Source of the DNA: Lumnitzera littorea
Lineage: Eukaryota; Streptophyta; Magnoliopsida; Myrtales; Combretaceae
Assembly (NCBI GenBank): GCA_024138015.1
Contig: JAMXBB010000001.1
Coordinates: forward strand, 90,275,936-90,339,935
Direction of reading: 5' to 3'
DNA length: 64,000 nucleotides
Translations under genes and position numbers: made by a program
Shown: positions 13,111 through 23,590 of the stretch, piece after piece
Position numbering within the stretch: position 1 is the stretch's first letter
How the letters are laid out: every line of letters starts with the position of its first letter
Notes under the pieces: model-generated
What the model was told of the DNA's origin: nothing
The model's input: the letters and a program-made list of their open reading frames with translations, nothing else
Database searches by the model: none

Positions 13111-13813
13111 TCTTTTTTCTTAATTTCCTCTTTGTTCAGTAAGCAAGCTGGCAATACATCAATTGGGGCTATGATATTTTCAAAATATTCCCAGCTTGTA
13201 AAATTAATGTTACATGTCCCAATAAAAGATTAGTTGGAATTATACATCATGTATTATAAATATATATATGTATATAAATACTATGTAAAACTTTAAAATA
13301 TATAATATATGCAAAATATGGTGATAATTGATTTAAAATCTATTCATTACATTATTATACATGTAAAAATGTATTATTATTTATATACCATCTATACATA
13401 CCTAGACTTTATAGTATTTGATGAACTTTTTTTCCTAATTTAAGTTGTATTTTATTTTGTTTAAGAAAAATAAAAAGACAAGTAGTTTTTACTAGCAGCT
13501 CATGGAGGAAGGCAAATATCACAACTAATCGTTTATAGCAAAAATTAACACTAGAGAAATTTTAAAAATAAAGAAAATTATTTCCATTTATGAAAGATAC
13601 TTTCTTATTTTCCATTGCATTTCTTGCTTAGAATGGTAGCTAATCATTGTTATATCACTACTCTCGATGATTAATTACTACTAAAAGTTACTAACATTCG
13701 TAACTTGTTAAATTATTACGATTATAATAAGTGCAAAAATTTTAATTGTATAAAAAACGAATGAATATGTGGGAAAAGGTTACTTTGAAACAAACACACC
13801 TTAAATCATGTAT
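13111..13813. other. Intergenic, AT-rich
   Basis: There are no convincing ORFs or RNA genes. The stretch around 13250-13420 is TA-rich with ATATAT runs. The final bases, ATCTT at 13814-13818, are the left target duplication of the gypsy element. Confidence 0.5.
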
Positions 13814-13818
13814 ATCTT

Positions 13819-14308
13819 TGTTGACGAGACACTTTGAACATAGCCCCTTAGGTCCGATCGGATCTGACTTGTTTCATAATCTAAGGCTCACCCCTATAGA
13901 CTTAAGCTCTAAGCTTAAATGGACCAAGCTCAATAAGTCTTGTAACGGCTATAATGTGTAAGATAAGAATGAAATAGCCACGTCATGAATAAGTAAGACA
14001 CGTTGGGTATAACGACTCCACTCTCCTATACTTGTAAGAGAAGATCTCTTCCGCCAATTAACCCTTAACTGCTAGCTCTACTCTACCATAAATATCAGGT
14101 CACTATTCAACGGTAAAGTTCTCTACACTTTGCATACTAAATCTGCATATTACGCTCAAGTATTTCATACTCTCAAGAGCCTACTGTTAACTTAAGTATC
14201 GGAGTGGCCATACCAGACAACCCCCCGGCATCCCCTCATTGTGTGTTGTTTTGCAAGCATTATACGTGCAAAGTTTGAACGACTACTAGCAAGAACTTTA
14301 AGACAACA
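13819..14308 (+). repeat. 5' LTR of the Tat element
   Basis: 490 bp, matching 28157-28646 along its whole length at visibly reduced identity with mostly transition differences. It contains CTAAGGCTCACCC and CGACTCCACTCTCCTATACTTG, and a CCATAAATAT TATA-like box near 14090 that reads TATAAATA in the 3' copy. Confidence 0.9.
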
Positions 14309-14330
14309 TTTGGTGCCGTCTGTAGGAAGT
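14309..14330 (+). other. Primer-binding site of the Tat element
   Basis: Directly after the LTR end the sequence reads TTGGTGCCGTCTGTAGGAA, the TGGYGCCGTCTG-type primer-binding site common in plant Tat-like gypsy elements. The particular tRNA was not assigned. Confidence 0.6.
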
Positions 14331-14899
14331 TGAATTCATATACCTGAAACCTCAAACACATTAAACACATACCCCATAAGCAATCCTTTTGACATCATGT
14401 TTTAATGCAACAAGCAAGAAAATTAATAGTTGGTAAACAACTAACCTGGAGGTAATCAACCCCTCCCAAGAGTTGTGCTAGAAAGCACCTGAAGCGTATG
14501 GAACGCTTGGCTAAGGAGTATGCTGTACAAAACAAGGTGTTCCACACTTACCTAGACAAAGCAGAGCACCACAGTGCATAAACTTACCACCCCAAAGCTT
14601 TAGATGCCCGCAACGGGCAAAATAACATATAGCGGCAATGGTAGAAAGGAAGGAATCAACAACCTGATTCGCCATTGCATCAATAGCCAACAAGCTCTGT
14701 GATTACCTACGATCGAGCTTTGGCTGGCAACGAACAAGAAGCCAACTCGTAGGGAGTACAAGCAGATTCGGTTATACAACGAGCTCACTCGACAGACAAT
14801 GCTAACCTGAACGAGCTCCATGCTATGGTAAGGTAGCTCTCCTAACAATAGGGGAGCAAGCCTATTGGTGAAGCCAGGCTAGTCACCAACAATAAGACC

Positions 14900-15830
14900 C
14901 CCTTCACCAGTGGTGTCCAAGACGAAGTACTGCCCCCTAATGGCAAACTTTTATTCCTGAACCAGTATGATGGCACAAGCGACCCTGACAACCATCTTCT
15001 CTACTTTCATACCCTTATGAACCTTCACAATCATGGAGATGCTATAATGTGCAAGGTCTTCCCACGTACTCTAAGGAAGGCAACTCAAGTGTAGTTTAAC
15101 CACCTCCTTGACAATTTCATTAGCTCTTTTGATGAGCTAGTGTAGAGATTTAGCCTCCATTTTAAGGTTAGTAAACCCTTATCTAAGGACACATCATCCT
15201 TGTACCTGGTAAGGCAGGGTAAAAGCGAGTCTCTACTCGACTACGTAGCCCAGTTCAACAATGCCATGGTCAAGATCTTTCAACTCAATGAGGGAGTCAC
15301 TATCCATGCTACCCAGCTCGACATCTAACCTTCGAAAGATTTCTTCCAATTACTTGCGAAGAGCAAGCCGAATACCCTAATCAACTTTTAGAAGAAAGCT
15401 TAGAAGTACATCAACTAGGAAGGCAACATTCACGCTAAGCGCAACACTGATCGAGAAAGGTCAAACGGAAAGCAAGACAAGGAAAAGTTGTTCGTAAAGG
15501 ATCGCTTCAATAGTAGGATGTCGAACAAATCAAAGCGGAAGAGCTTTGGGAAGAAGAAGTGCCAAGCCAAGCGCAACCCGCTCCCCCTTCCCATTTACAC
15601 CCAGTATACGCTCTTAAATAGGCCCATTATTCAGGTCTATTCTGAAGTGAAGTACTGAAACTTGCTCTAAAGGCTGTAGAAAATGCGAGGGAACCCTAAT
15701 CATTAAAACTCTGACAAATACTATCAGTTCTACGACAACCACGACCATACCACCGAAGAGTGCTTTCAGTTGAAGAACGCCATCGAATATGGCATTCAGC
15801 GCAGCTTCTTCAACGAATATGTGGCTTATT
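14900..15830 (+). pseudogene. gag of the Tat element (broken)
   Basis: Plus-strand translation around 14950-15360 shows a retrotransposon gag core with YDGTSDPDNHL, DELV(stop)RFSLHF and ESLLDYVAQFN. It is followed by basic residues and a CxxH-like stretch (YYQFYDNHDHTTEECFQL, about 15718-15775), which is the usual Gly/Lys-rich tail of Tat gag. Several in-frame TAG and TAA codons interrupt it, for instance at the Gln position before RFSLHF. It would form the particle core in an active element; here it is a relic. Confidence 0.8.
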
Positions 15831-16079
15831 GGAGGAATGATGTTCATTCAAACAATGACCGAAACAAGACACCTTGGAAGCGACGGACCAAGGATGCCCA
15901 TGTAGAGCAAAATAATGACCGCTACAGCGATTACACCCCCAATGGCATCGTAAACGTAATCATGGGGGGAACCATAACTTAGGAGCCGACCGAGCACTAG
16001 CAGCTCAATCAACGCCCTATCAGAGGTGCTGGTAGTAAGGGAGAAGAGATAGAAGTTAGACCCTGCCATCTTCTTCTCC

Positions 16080-17640
16080 GATAAAGACCTAGAAGGGGTT
16101 GACATACCTTATCAAGACGCCCTGGTGATTGTGGTAAGAATCTCAAAATTTGAGGTCCGGCAAATTATAGTAGACACTAGCAGTTCTACCGATATACTCT
16201 TCCTCCATGCATTCGAGAGGATAAGGAAGAAATTGTCAATAAAAATGAAGCTATACTACCATAATCTTATCGGCTTCAACGAAAGTGCGGTCCGAGCCAA
16301 GGGTATCATTACGTTAGATATGGAACTTAGCAATGACAACCGCATAACATAGCGACCCATCGAGTTCGTTGTGATTAACTACCCTTTCCCTTACAATGCG
16401 CTCTTGGGAAGACCAAGCTTAACCACGTTTGGAGTTATCACATCTTCCCTTCACTTAAAAGCTAAATTCCTAACCCCAACTGGGGTAGGAGTATGCAGAT
16501 GTGATTAGAAGCTCTCACGAGAGCTATATGTCAAGGTGGCCAAAGGAGATAACGTCTTTACCCTAGAAGCAAGCCTACAAGAAAGGTAAGCTAAATGAGG
16601 CGAGCCCAAAGAAAAGATTGAAAATGTTCAGATCGGAACCTCACCCAAGCAGACCACAAAAGTTGGGGTTGAGACTCCAGCCAAAGTGAAGGATGAAATC
16701 ATTACCCTCCTATGAGCAAATTCGGATAGGTTCGCCTGGTTAGCATCAGACATGCCCAAAATTTCCCTCGACTTGGCAACCCACAGCCTCAACATTTACA
16801 GCGTAACTTGTCAAACAGAAAAAGAGGCATTTTACTCCAGAACGGCATGCTGCAATCAATGAGGAAGTATAGAAGCTACTTAAAGCTAACTTTATAAGGG
16901 AGGAAAAGTACCTGATATGGCTGGCGAACATGGTGCCGGTTAAGAAGAAGAATGAGAAGTTGCACATGTGTGTCGATTATACTGACCTCAACAAAGCTTA
17001 CCTTAAAGATCGTTTCCCTCTCCCTAGGATCGACCAGCTTGTCAATTTTACATTAAGATATGCTCTCCCTTGCTTTATGGACACTTTCTTAAGATACAAC
17101 CAGATCCAAATGGACCCAAAGGACAAAGTCCATACCTCCTTTATCACCAATTATGGCATATATTGCTACACCGTGATGCCATTTGGACTAAAAAACACTT
17201 GGGCCAAATACCAGTAAATGATGACGAAGCTCTTTAAACCCTAGATCAAGTGTAATATGGAGGTGTACGTTGATGACATGATAATCAAGAGCCAGAAGCC
17301 GATCAATCATATCAAGAATCTTTAAGAAGCCTTTGACCAAATGTGCATGCACGACATGAAACTGAACCCCCAAAAGTGCGTCTATAACATCAACTCTAGC
17401 ATGTTCCTCAGATTTCTGGTCACATGGAGAGGTATTAAGGCCAACCTCGAGAAGATCACAGCCATCAAAGGAATGAAGCCTCTAACCTTAATCCGAGACG
17501 TACAGAAGCTCACTAATATGGTGGTCGCCCTAAGCAGATCTATCTTAAAGAGCACTAACAGATACATTGAGTTCTTAAAATCTTAAAAGATCTAAAGGGT
17601 TTTGAATGGATTCCGAATTGCACTACTGCCTTTCAACAGC
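16080..17640 (+). pseudogene. Protease and reverse transcriptase of the Tat element (broken)
   Basis: An aspartic protease remnant reads IIVDTSSSTDILF near 16160, with the active-site D-T-S in place of the usual D-T-G. Reverse transcriptase begins around 16920 with PVKKKNEKLHMCVDYTDLNKAY, continues through VMPFGLKNTWAKYQ, and keeps the catalytic YVDD at 17266-17277. Downstream NPQKCVYN and FLVTWRGI match the thumb region. Stop codons interrupt the frame after AKYQ and in the KP-IKCN and NL-EAF stretches. The reading frame is otherwise largely conserved, so decay was mainly by point mutation. Confidence 0.85.
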
Positions 17641-18620
17641 TTCAAGACTTCCTTACTCATCCACCGGTCCTGTTTAAGCCTGTCTAAGGGGAAAACCTAT
17701 TCTTGTATCTAGCCGTAAGCGACTGGGCACTCTCCTCTATACTGGTCAAAGTAGAGGGAAGAGAATACAGGCCAGTATATTACATCAGTCATATATTACA
17801 TGGACCTGAGTCAGGTACACCCGGGTAAAAATATTTTTCGCCCTAACCGTCGTCATCACAACTCGATGGCTTAGGCCCTACTTCCAAGTGTATTAGGTCA
17901 CCATACTCATGGATCAACCATTGCGCACCATGCTACAGAAACCTAATACGTTTGGATGGATGATGAAGTATGCAATGGAATTAATTGCATATGGAGTCCA
18001 GTATTAGCCATGAATGGCCTATAAGATTCAAGTGCTGGTTAACTTCGTGGTGGAGTATACAGGAGAGGAGGAAGCACCATTGGGTGATGACAAGCCAGTG
18101 TAAACTCTCCACGTCAATGGATCATCTACCTCTAAGAATAGAGGTGTAAGCCTTGTTCTGATCAGCCCGCATAAGGTCACCATCTACTACACCCTTAAGT
18201 TCTGGTTCAATTATAGTAATAACAAATATAAATACAAGGCACTCATCGTCGGTCTCAAGTTAGCCAAGGAGATCAGCGCCGAGCAGCTATGGATATTCTT
18301 GGACTCTATGCTTGTCGTCTAGTAGGTCCGAGGTGAATATGAGGCTAGGGAAAACACTATAGCTAGGTACCTTGAGATTTTGAGAGATTTTCTAGTGGGA
18401 TTCCCTTCTTAGGACATCAAGAAAATCCCCCGAATGGAAAATTCCATGGCTGACTGGTTATCCAAGCTTAACTCTACAGGTATACAGAAGCTTGAGGTGA
18501 AGGGCAACAAGATCTTTATTGAGTACTTGCCGGAAAAAAGCATAACCCCTAGCTCGATTGAGGTTTTGGAGCTAATTGCAGCAGCACTAGAGTCGAGTTA
18601 GATGGATCATTTCTGAAGTT
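17640..18620 (+). pseudogene. RNase H plus second, archaeal-type RNase H of the Tat element (broken)
   Basis: The conventional RNase H remnant covers about 17690-17830 (LYLAVSDWALSSILVK, REYRPVYYISH). A second RNase H of the archaeal type follows at about 18107-18480: LHVNGSS, VLISPHKV, KYKALIVGLKLAKEI, VRGEYEAREN. Having both domains is a hallmark of Tat elements. In the second domain the usual catalytic Asp of the VDGS motif is Asn, and two adjacent Gln codons before VRGEYEARE are TAG TAG. Confidence 0.8.
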
Positions 18621-18703
18621 ATTTAGAGTAAGGTACGTTGTCGAAAGACAGGAGGGAAGTGAAGAAGCTCTAATACCATGCCATCAATTACACATTGATT
18701 AAC

Positions 18704-19582
18704 TGTGATAGGAATCAAGCTACTAGCCCTTTAACCCGTAGCCGAGCTCAAGGACTGGAAGGCATAACGAGAAGTATTCTTCTACTCCAGCCGACTCCTA
18801 CTGAGGCCAAGTACTTCCTTCTAAGTTACTCCTTAAGCTGTATCGAATGACTACCAATCTCTCGTAAATAGAATGTTGAGAAACAGATGGTTGAGATAAT
18901 ACCAATTCTCCCTCAAGCCTGATTACTTACTTGGCATCACCCTTGCCACCATGCCAAGAGAGAGACCCTAGACTACATAATCCATCCTTACTCGGACAAG
19001 TCAGCCGGTCGTACTGTTTTGTCCGCATCTTCTAACAACCTCACCAATACAGCATCCTCACATGTACAGGACTACGTATAGATTCTGCCCCACTAATTAT
19101 TGCTTCTATGAATATTAATTTTCACCCTTTTGTATTGTTGTACATTAGTACTTTAGGATAACCCCCATTTTATCTTTTCCCTTTTAGGCAAGTTACCTTA
19201 AATTCTTAGGTGTAAATACCATTTGTATTTATAAGCCACAAATAAAACAAATCATCATCAATATACTCAAGTACTTTTTCCTTCCTAATGTAAACGCTCT
19301 GCTGTTTTACGCTTGACATCACTCTTATCATTTCCCTTAAGCAAGATTAGGTGGCGAGTAACCTCACCGAACCAATTCATGCGTCATATCAAATTGTACC
19401 ATGAGTCATCAGAAGTTCCATTGGTGCATCATATCCTTTAAAGCTGTTCATAGGTTTTGCTTACTTTTCATTCGTCGTTTATTCCTTTCACGCATTTGCT
19501 CCATTAACTCTTTTAAGCTTTCTACAAGTTCGACCCCATCTAGCAACCGATCTTATTAGTTCTTAGTCACGGTTCGCAACAT
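18704..19582 (+). repeat. 5' LTR of the nested chromovirus
   Basis: The last 175 bp (about 19409-19582) match 21410-21584, sharing AAAGCTGTTCAT, GGTTTTGCTTACTTTTCATTC and TTATTAGTTCTT. The rest has no second copy in the window, so its extent rests on the point where the interrupted Tat reading frame stops. Confidence 0.6.
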
Positions 19583-19750
19583 CTTAGTATCAAAACAGAG
19601 GTTTTGTTCGAGTTGACCTGTGTTTTCGAAGTTCTATTATACTCTTTTTGCATGTGTAAAATAAAGCAAGTTACTGTGTTTCATTTGAGTACTGTGTTGT
19701 TAACTGTTAATTTCTTGAAGTGTTTGTTTGAACTTGAACCTATAAGGAAA

Positions 19751-20850
19751 ATGACTGACCTGAGTATGAATGTTGGTACTAACAATGACAGTGGAGTTGT
19801 TCACCATAGACGACTATCTCAGGAAACTCATAAAAGCACTGACGAGAGACTTGATGAGGGGTAGCTAACTTCTTGGTGGATTTAACCTAAGCTATTTATG
19901 CATTGTTTTTTCGACCTACTGAGGCCACGTAAAACACCGCACAAGTTGCTCAGCCTGTTAGAGGCCAGAACCCAACTCGACCTGTTCGAGATGAAGGAGT
20001 AAGTGGAAGAGTAAGGCGAAGAATAGACCTGAGAGAGCTTGATGAAGAGAACGAAGAGGAGTATTTTGAAGAAGAACGTGTACAAATCCCCAGGGCATCC
20101 GACCGTATGAAGTTTTGGATTCTGAGTTTCAATGGATCTGAGAATGCTGATGAATATCTGGGGTAGGAAGAGAAGATGGAGCATATGCTTGATTTTTATC
20201 AGTACGAGGATTACGAGAAAGTGAAAATTGTTGCTGTTAAGTTCTTCGAATATGCCGCCATGTGGTAGAAGAATTTCAGATGATGAGGAGACAAGAGGGC
20301 TATCGAGAGATTAATACTTGGCTTGAGATGAAGAGGATACTCAAAAATAGATTCATATCGGAAATTTACCTTCAAGATACTTTCACTTGTCTTTAGGAGC
20401 TGAGACAAGGAGGTCGTACTATTGATGAGTATATTCAAGAATTTCAAATGCTTATGATCCGTTGCAAGGTGGAAGAACCACCAGCTCGAACTATGTTAAG
20501 ATTTACTACTGGATTGAGAGGTAATATTTGGGACATTGTGGAGCTTCAACGATTCACCACAATAGATGAAGTTGTTAAGATCACCCAACGAGTGGAGAGG
20601 TAGAGAAAAGGCCGAGTGTCGACTAAAATACTTACGTGCCAACCCGAACAAGGAAGTCATCGAACTCTGCCAAGTACCGAGCCAAGTAGAAAAGTTGATG
20701 TCCGAGCTAAGCAAAAAGGTTAACTTGATGATGAAGCGCCGACCCAAACTTATGAGAAGGGGCAAAGGTCTGGTAGGAAGATAAGCTAGATCAAGTGCTT
20801 TAAGTGTCAAGGGTTCAAACATATGGCTCCTTAGTGCCCGAACCAAAGGA
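19751..20850 (+). pseudogene. gag of the nested chromovirus, with zinc knuckle (broken)
   Basis: Starts at ATG 19751 (MTDLSMNVG) and is rich in Arg/Glu up to about 20080. It then shows a gag core (KFWILSFNGSENADEYL, ELRQGGRTIDEYIQEFQ, RFTTGLRGNIWDIVE). Near 20790-20840 a CX2CX4HX4C zinc knuckle is readable (CFKCQGFKHMAP-stop-C). The knuckle and its CPNQR context resemble Reina-type chromoviruses. In-frame TAG codons and at least one frameshift show it is dead. Confidence 0.75.
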
Positions 20851-21059
20851 CAATGGTCATCAAAGGAGACGTCCCAAAGCTAGAAATAGAAAGTATGGAA
20901 GAGGAACTCGGGGAGGAGGAGGTTGCAGCAGAAAAGGAAAATGCCGAAAAAGAGCTGATTGAGGAGGATGTGTTTATTGAGGACTTAGACAAGTTACTCA
21001 TGGTTGTCCAACGTACTATGAACGTGGGACCCTCATGAGAGGAAGAGCAAAGAGATAAT

Positions 21060-21408
21060 TTGTTCCATACCACCTGTAAGGTGAATGATCAAGTGTATGC
21101 CCTCATTATGGATAGTGGAAGCTACACTAATGTGGCATTGGCTAATCTTGTTTCAAAACTAAAGTTGCTAACTGTTGCACATCCAAGGCCGTATAAGTTG
21201 TACTAGTTGAGTGAGAAAGAATCATTACATGTCACTCGGTAAATACTACTGCCGATCACTATAGGAAATTACTTTGACCAAATTCTCTACAGCGTATTGC
21301 CTATGTGCACTTCCCACGTATTGCTGAGTAAGCCACGGTTATTTGATAGAAGAGTTATACATAATGGTTACAGAAACACGTATATATTTAAGAAGGATGA
21401 CCGAAAGA
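21060..21408 (+). pseudogene. Aspartic protease of the nested chromovirus (truncated)
   Basis: The translation reads CKVNDQVYALIMDSGSYTNVA with an intact D-S-G active-site motif near 21111. It continues through LPITIGNYFDQI, PMCTSHVLL and FDRRVIHNGYRNTY to KKDDRKI, where it is cut and joined to LTR sequence. Chromovirus proteases normally lead directly into RT; that part is absent. Confidence 0.8.
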
Positions 21409-21409
21409 T

Positions 21410-21584
21410 CATCGGAAGTTTCATTAGTGTGTTGTATCCTCTAAAGCTGTTCATGGGTTTTGCTTACTTTTCATTCATCATTCATTCCTTTTGCGCATTT
21501 CCCCTTTCAACTCTTTCGAGCTTTCTGCAAGTTCGAACCCATCTAACGACTAACCTTATTAGTTCTTGGTCACAGTTCACAACA
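21410..21584 (+). repeat. Truncated 3' LTR of the nested chromovirus
   Basis: Only the final 175 bp of the LTR remain (matching 19409-19582), joined directly to the protease. The junction points to an internal deletion of RT through LTR U3 after insertion. Confidence 0.8.
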
Positions 21585-22750
21585 GATGATGTCCTGTATC
21601 GTAAAGGAGTCAACCTCCCCTTACTCGGATGCCTCTAAGAAGGGGAAAGGCTACGCATCATGGAAGAGTTGCATGCCGGAGTGTGTAGCAATCACATTCA
21701 ATCCTAAGCCCTCTATATACGGGCACTACGACTTAGGTATTATTGGCCTACCATAAGGTAAGATGCAAAGGTCGTAGCCTAAAAGTGTCTGCAATGCTAG
21801 AAACATGCCTTAATCAATCATGTGCCTAACACCAACTTACAACCCTTGACGAGCCCACAGCCTTTCATGCAGTGGGGGATTGATATCCTCAGCCCCTTCC
21901 TAAAAGCTTCAGGTGGACGGCAGTTCGTAATTGCTACCATCGATTGCTTCATGAAGCGAGTAGAGGCCAAAGTAGTAGCCAGAATCACAGAGAGAAGTGC
22001 CGAGTCTTTCGTCAAAAACAACATTCTCTCTCAGTTTAGAGTCCCCTCTGCCCTCATCACGGACAATGGCTGGTAATTCGATAACCCCAAGTTCAGGGAG
22101 TTCCGCACCAAACACCACATTACCCCACACTTCACCTCAATTGCCTACCCCCAATCAAATGGACAGCTAAAGGCAACCAATTGGGTCATTTTAGATAGCC
22201 TGAATAAGCATGTGGACTGATCTTAGGGCGCCTAGGCCAACAAACTGCCCAATATCTTGTAGGGGTATAGGACCACCCACCTCACTTCTATAAGCAAAAC
22301 CCCCTTCCGCCTTGCTTTCGAGTCGAAAGTAGTCATCCCCATCGAACTTGAGCTCCCTAATATCCGGACTTAAAGTTTCGATGCCGCCCATAATGACTTA
22401 TTACTATAGGCAAGCGTTGATACATTCAAGGAAATCAGAGACCTTACTGCTACTCAGGTAACCACATACTAACATTGGGCTACCTGATATTGCAATCAGA
22501 AGGTCAGACATAAGGAGTTCAAGGTTGGTGACTTGGTATACCGAAAACTAAAAGCTACAGGTTCACACGAAGGGCAGGGCAAGCTGGCCCCCAATTAAGA
22601 AGACCTGGTCAGAGTCAGGGTAAGATTGGGGAATCGAGCATACAGGTTGAAAAGATTGGATGGCAAGCTCATCCCGCACATATGAAACATTGATAATCTT
22701 TGGCTTTATTTTGATTAGAATTCCATCATGTACCATTTTTCTTTTCATTG
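21585..22750 (+). pseudogene. Integrase of the Tat element (broken)
   Basis: Resumes at DDVLYRKGVNLPLL. The zinc region reads ELHAGVCSNH and YYWPTIR and ends in KCLQC near 21787. The catalytic core shows QWGIDILSPF, IDCFMKRVEAK and LITDNGW (21850-22076). The normal catalytic Glu of the NGQVE motif is Lys here (NGQLKATN, about 22159-22180). The C-terminal domain reads HKEFKVGDLVYRKLKA and GNRAYRLKRLDGK. Many TAG/TAA stops are present, and with the changed Glu the protein is inactive. Confidence 0.85.
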
Positions 22751-22849
22751 TGATGAAATAAAAGTTGTTTCACAATTGATTATTTACTCCCTTTCACTCA
22801 CTTTTTTTCTGCTACCATCCGAGCCTTTGAAGGGGCATATGGATAGTCA

Positions 22850-23160
22850 ACTGGGCAGGTCGGAACACTGCAGACTTCGTCCCCTAGGGTAACCTCGACA
22901 AAGGAAAATACCCCTTTTACAAAAAAACTCCCTCACACCAGGCAGGTCGGAATGCTACTGACTTGACCCCTATTAGGGTAACCTCGACAAGGGGAAATAC
23001 CCCTTGCATAGAGAAACTCCCGCACACCAGACACGTCGGAATGCCACCGACCTAACCCCCAATAAGATAACCTCGACAAGGGAAAACATTCCTTACATAG
23101 AGGAACTCCCCTAATAGTTAACCTCAACAAAGGTTAACTCCCCCTGTACAGAGGAATTCC
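22850..23160 (+). repeat. Tandem repeat of about 90 bp (3.5 copies) in the Tat 3' region
   Basis: Successive units share GCAGGTCGGAAYRCT, GGGTAACCTCGACAA, ATACCCCTT and AACTCCC. Units start near 22852, 22939 and 23028, followed by a partial unit at about 23110-23160. Identity drops in the last unit. Tandem repeats in the 3' untranslated region are a known feature of Tat elements and can seed satellite DNA. Confidence 0.8.
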
Positions 23161-23590
23161 TAAGCAAGTATATTCAAAGACAAAAAGAAAATAGGAGAGG
23201 ATGTTTCAAAAACATTCATCTGTTCATTCATAGATTGTTTAATTATACAATAAAGGCTAGCATCCTAGCCTAACTTACATTTAAAAAAAGGAGAGAGAGA
23301 GACATTTGTTATCTCCTAAGAGTAGCTAACTTCGGTAATTCAGAAAAGTCCAAGGCATCTATCAACATGAAGTGCTAATCCATCGGTGCTTAAGGCGATA
23401 AGCCCTAACTTAGAGCAGCGCTTGAGGAATGTGAACTAAGAACAGCAAGAGGATCGCCCTCAGATAGTTGGTCCTTAGGAACCACTTTAAGGGTAGCCTT
23501 TTAGTAGGCCACTAGAGTAGAAGTGGATGTAGAAGCACCCTACCCTACCCCAGCAATAAAAGGAGAGCCTACATCATTGTTAGCCGCTTA
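23160..23590. other. Noncoding part of the Tat 3' region
   Basis: Contains a GA-rich run (AGGAGAGAGAGAGA near 23288). No domain was recognised on either strand. Confidence 0.4.

Larger units (their letters stand above)
18704..21584 (+). mobile_element. Reina-like chromovirus inserted in the Tat element, pol mostly deleted
   Basis: It splits the Tat pol: INYTLI before it (near 18695) and DDVLYRKG after it (21585 onward) are consecutive in intact Tat elements. The 5' LTR is about 879 bp (starting TGTGATAGGAATC near 18704 and ending CGCAACA at 19582), followed by an initiator-Met type primer-binding site (TTAGTATCAAAACAGAG). Gag and protease follow. The sequence then jumps at about 21408 into the last 175 bp of the LTR (21410-21584, ending CACAACA), so RT, RNase H, integrase and most of the 3' LTR are gone. 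The target duplication could not be resolved and the left edge is accurate to perhaps 10 bp. Confidence 0.75.

Noticed and set aside
18704..19582. TGATA-type target duplication for the nested chromovirus
   Set aside because: GATTA (left) and GATGA (right) agree at 4 of 5 positions only if the LTR starts with AC, which breaks the TG...CA rule, so no duplication is claimed.
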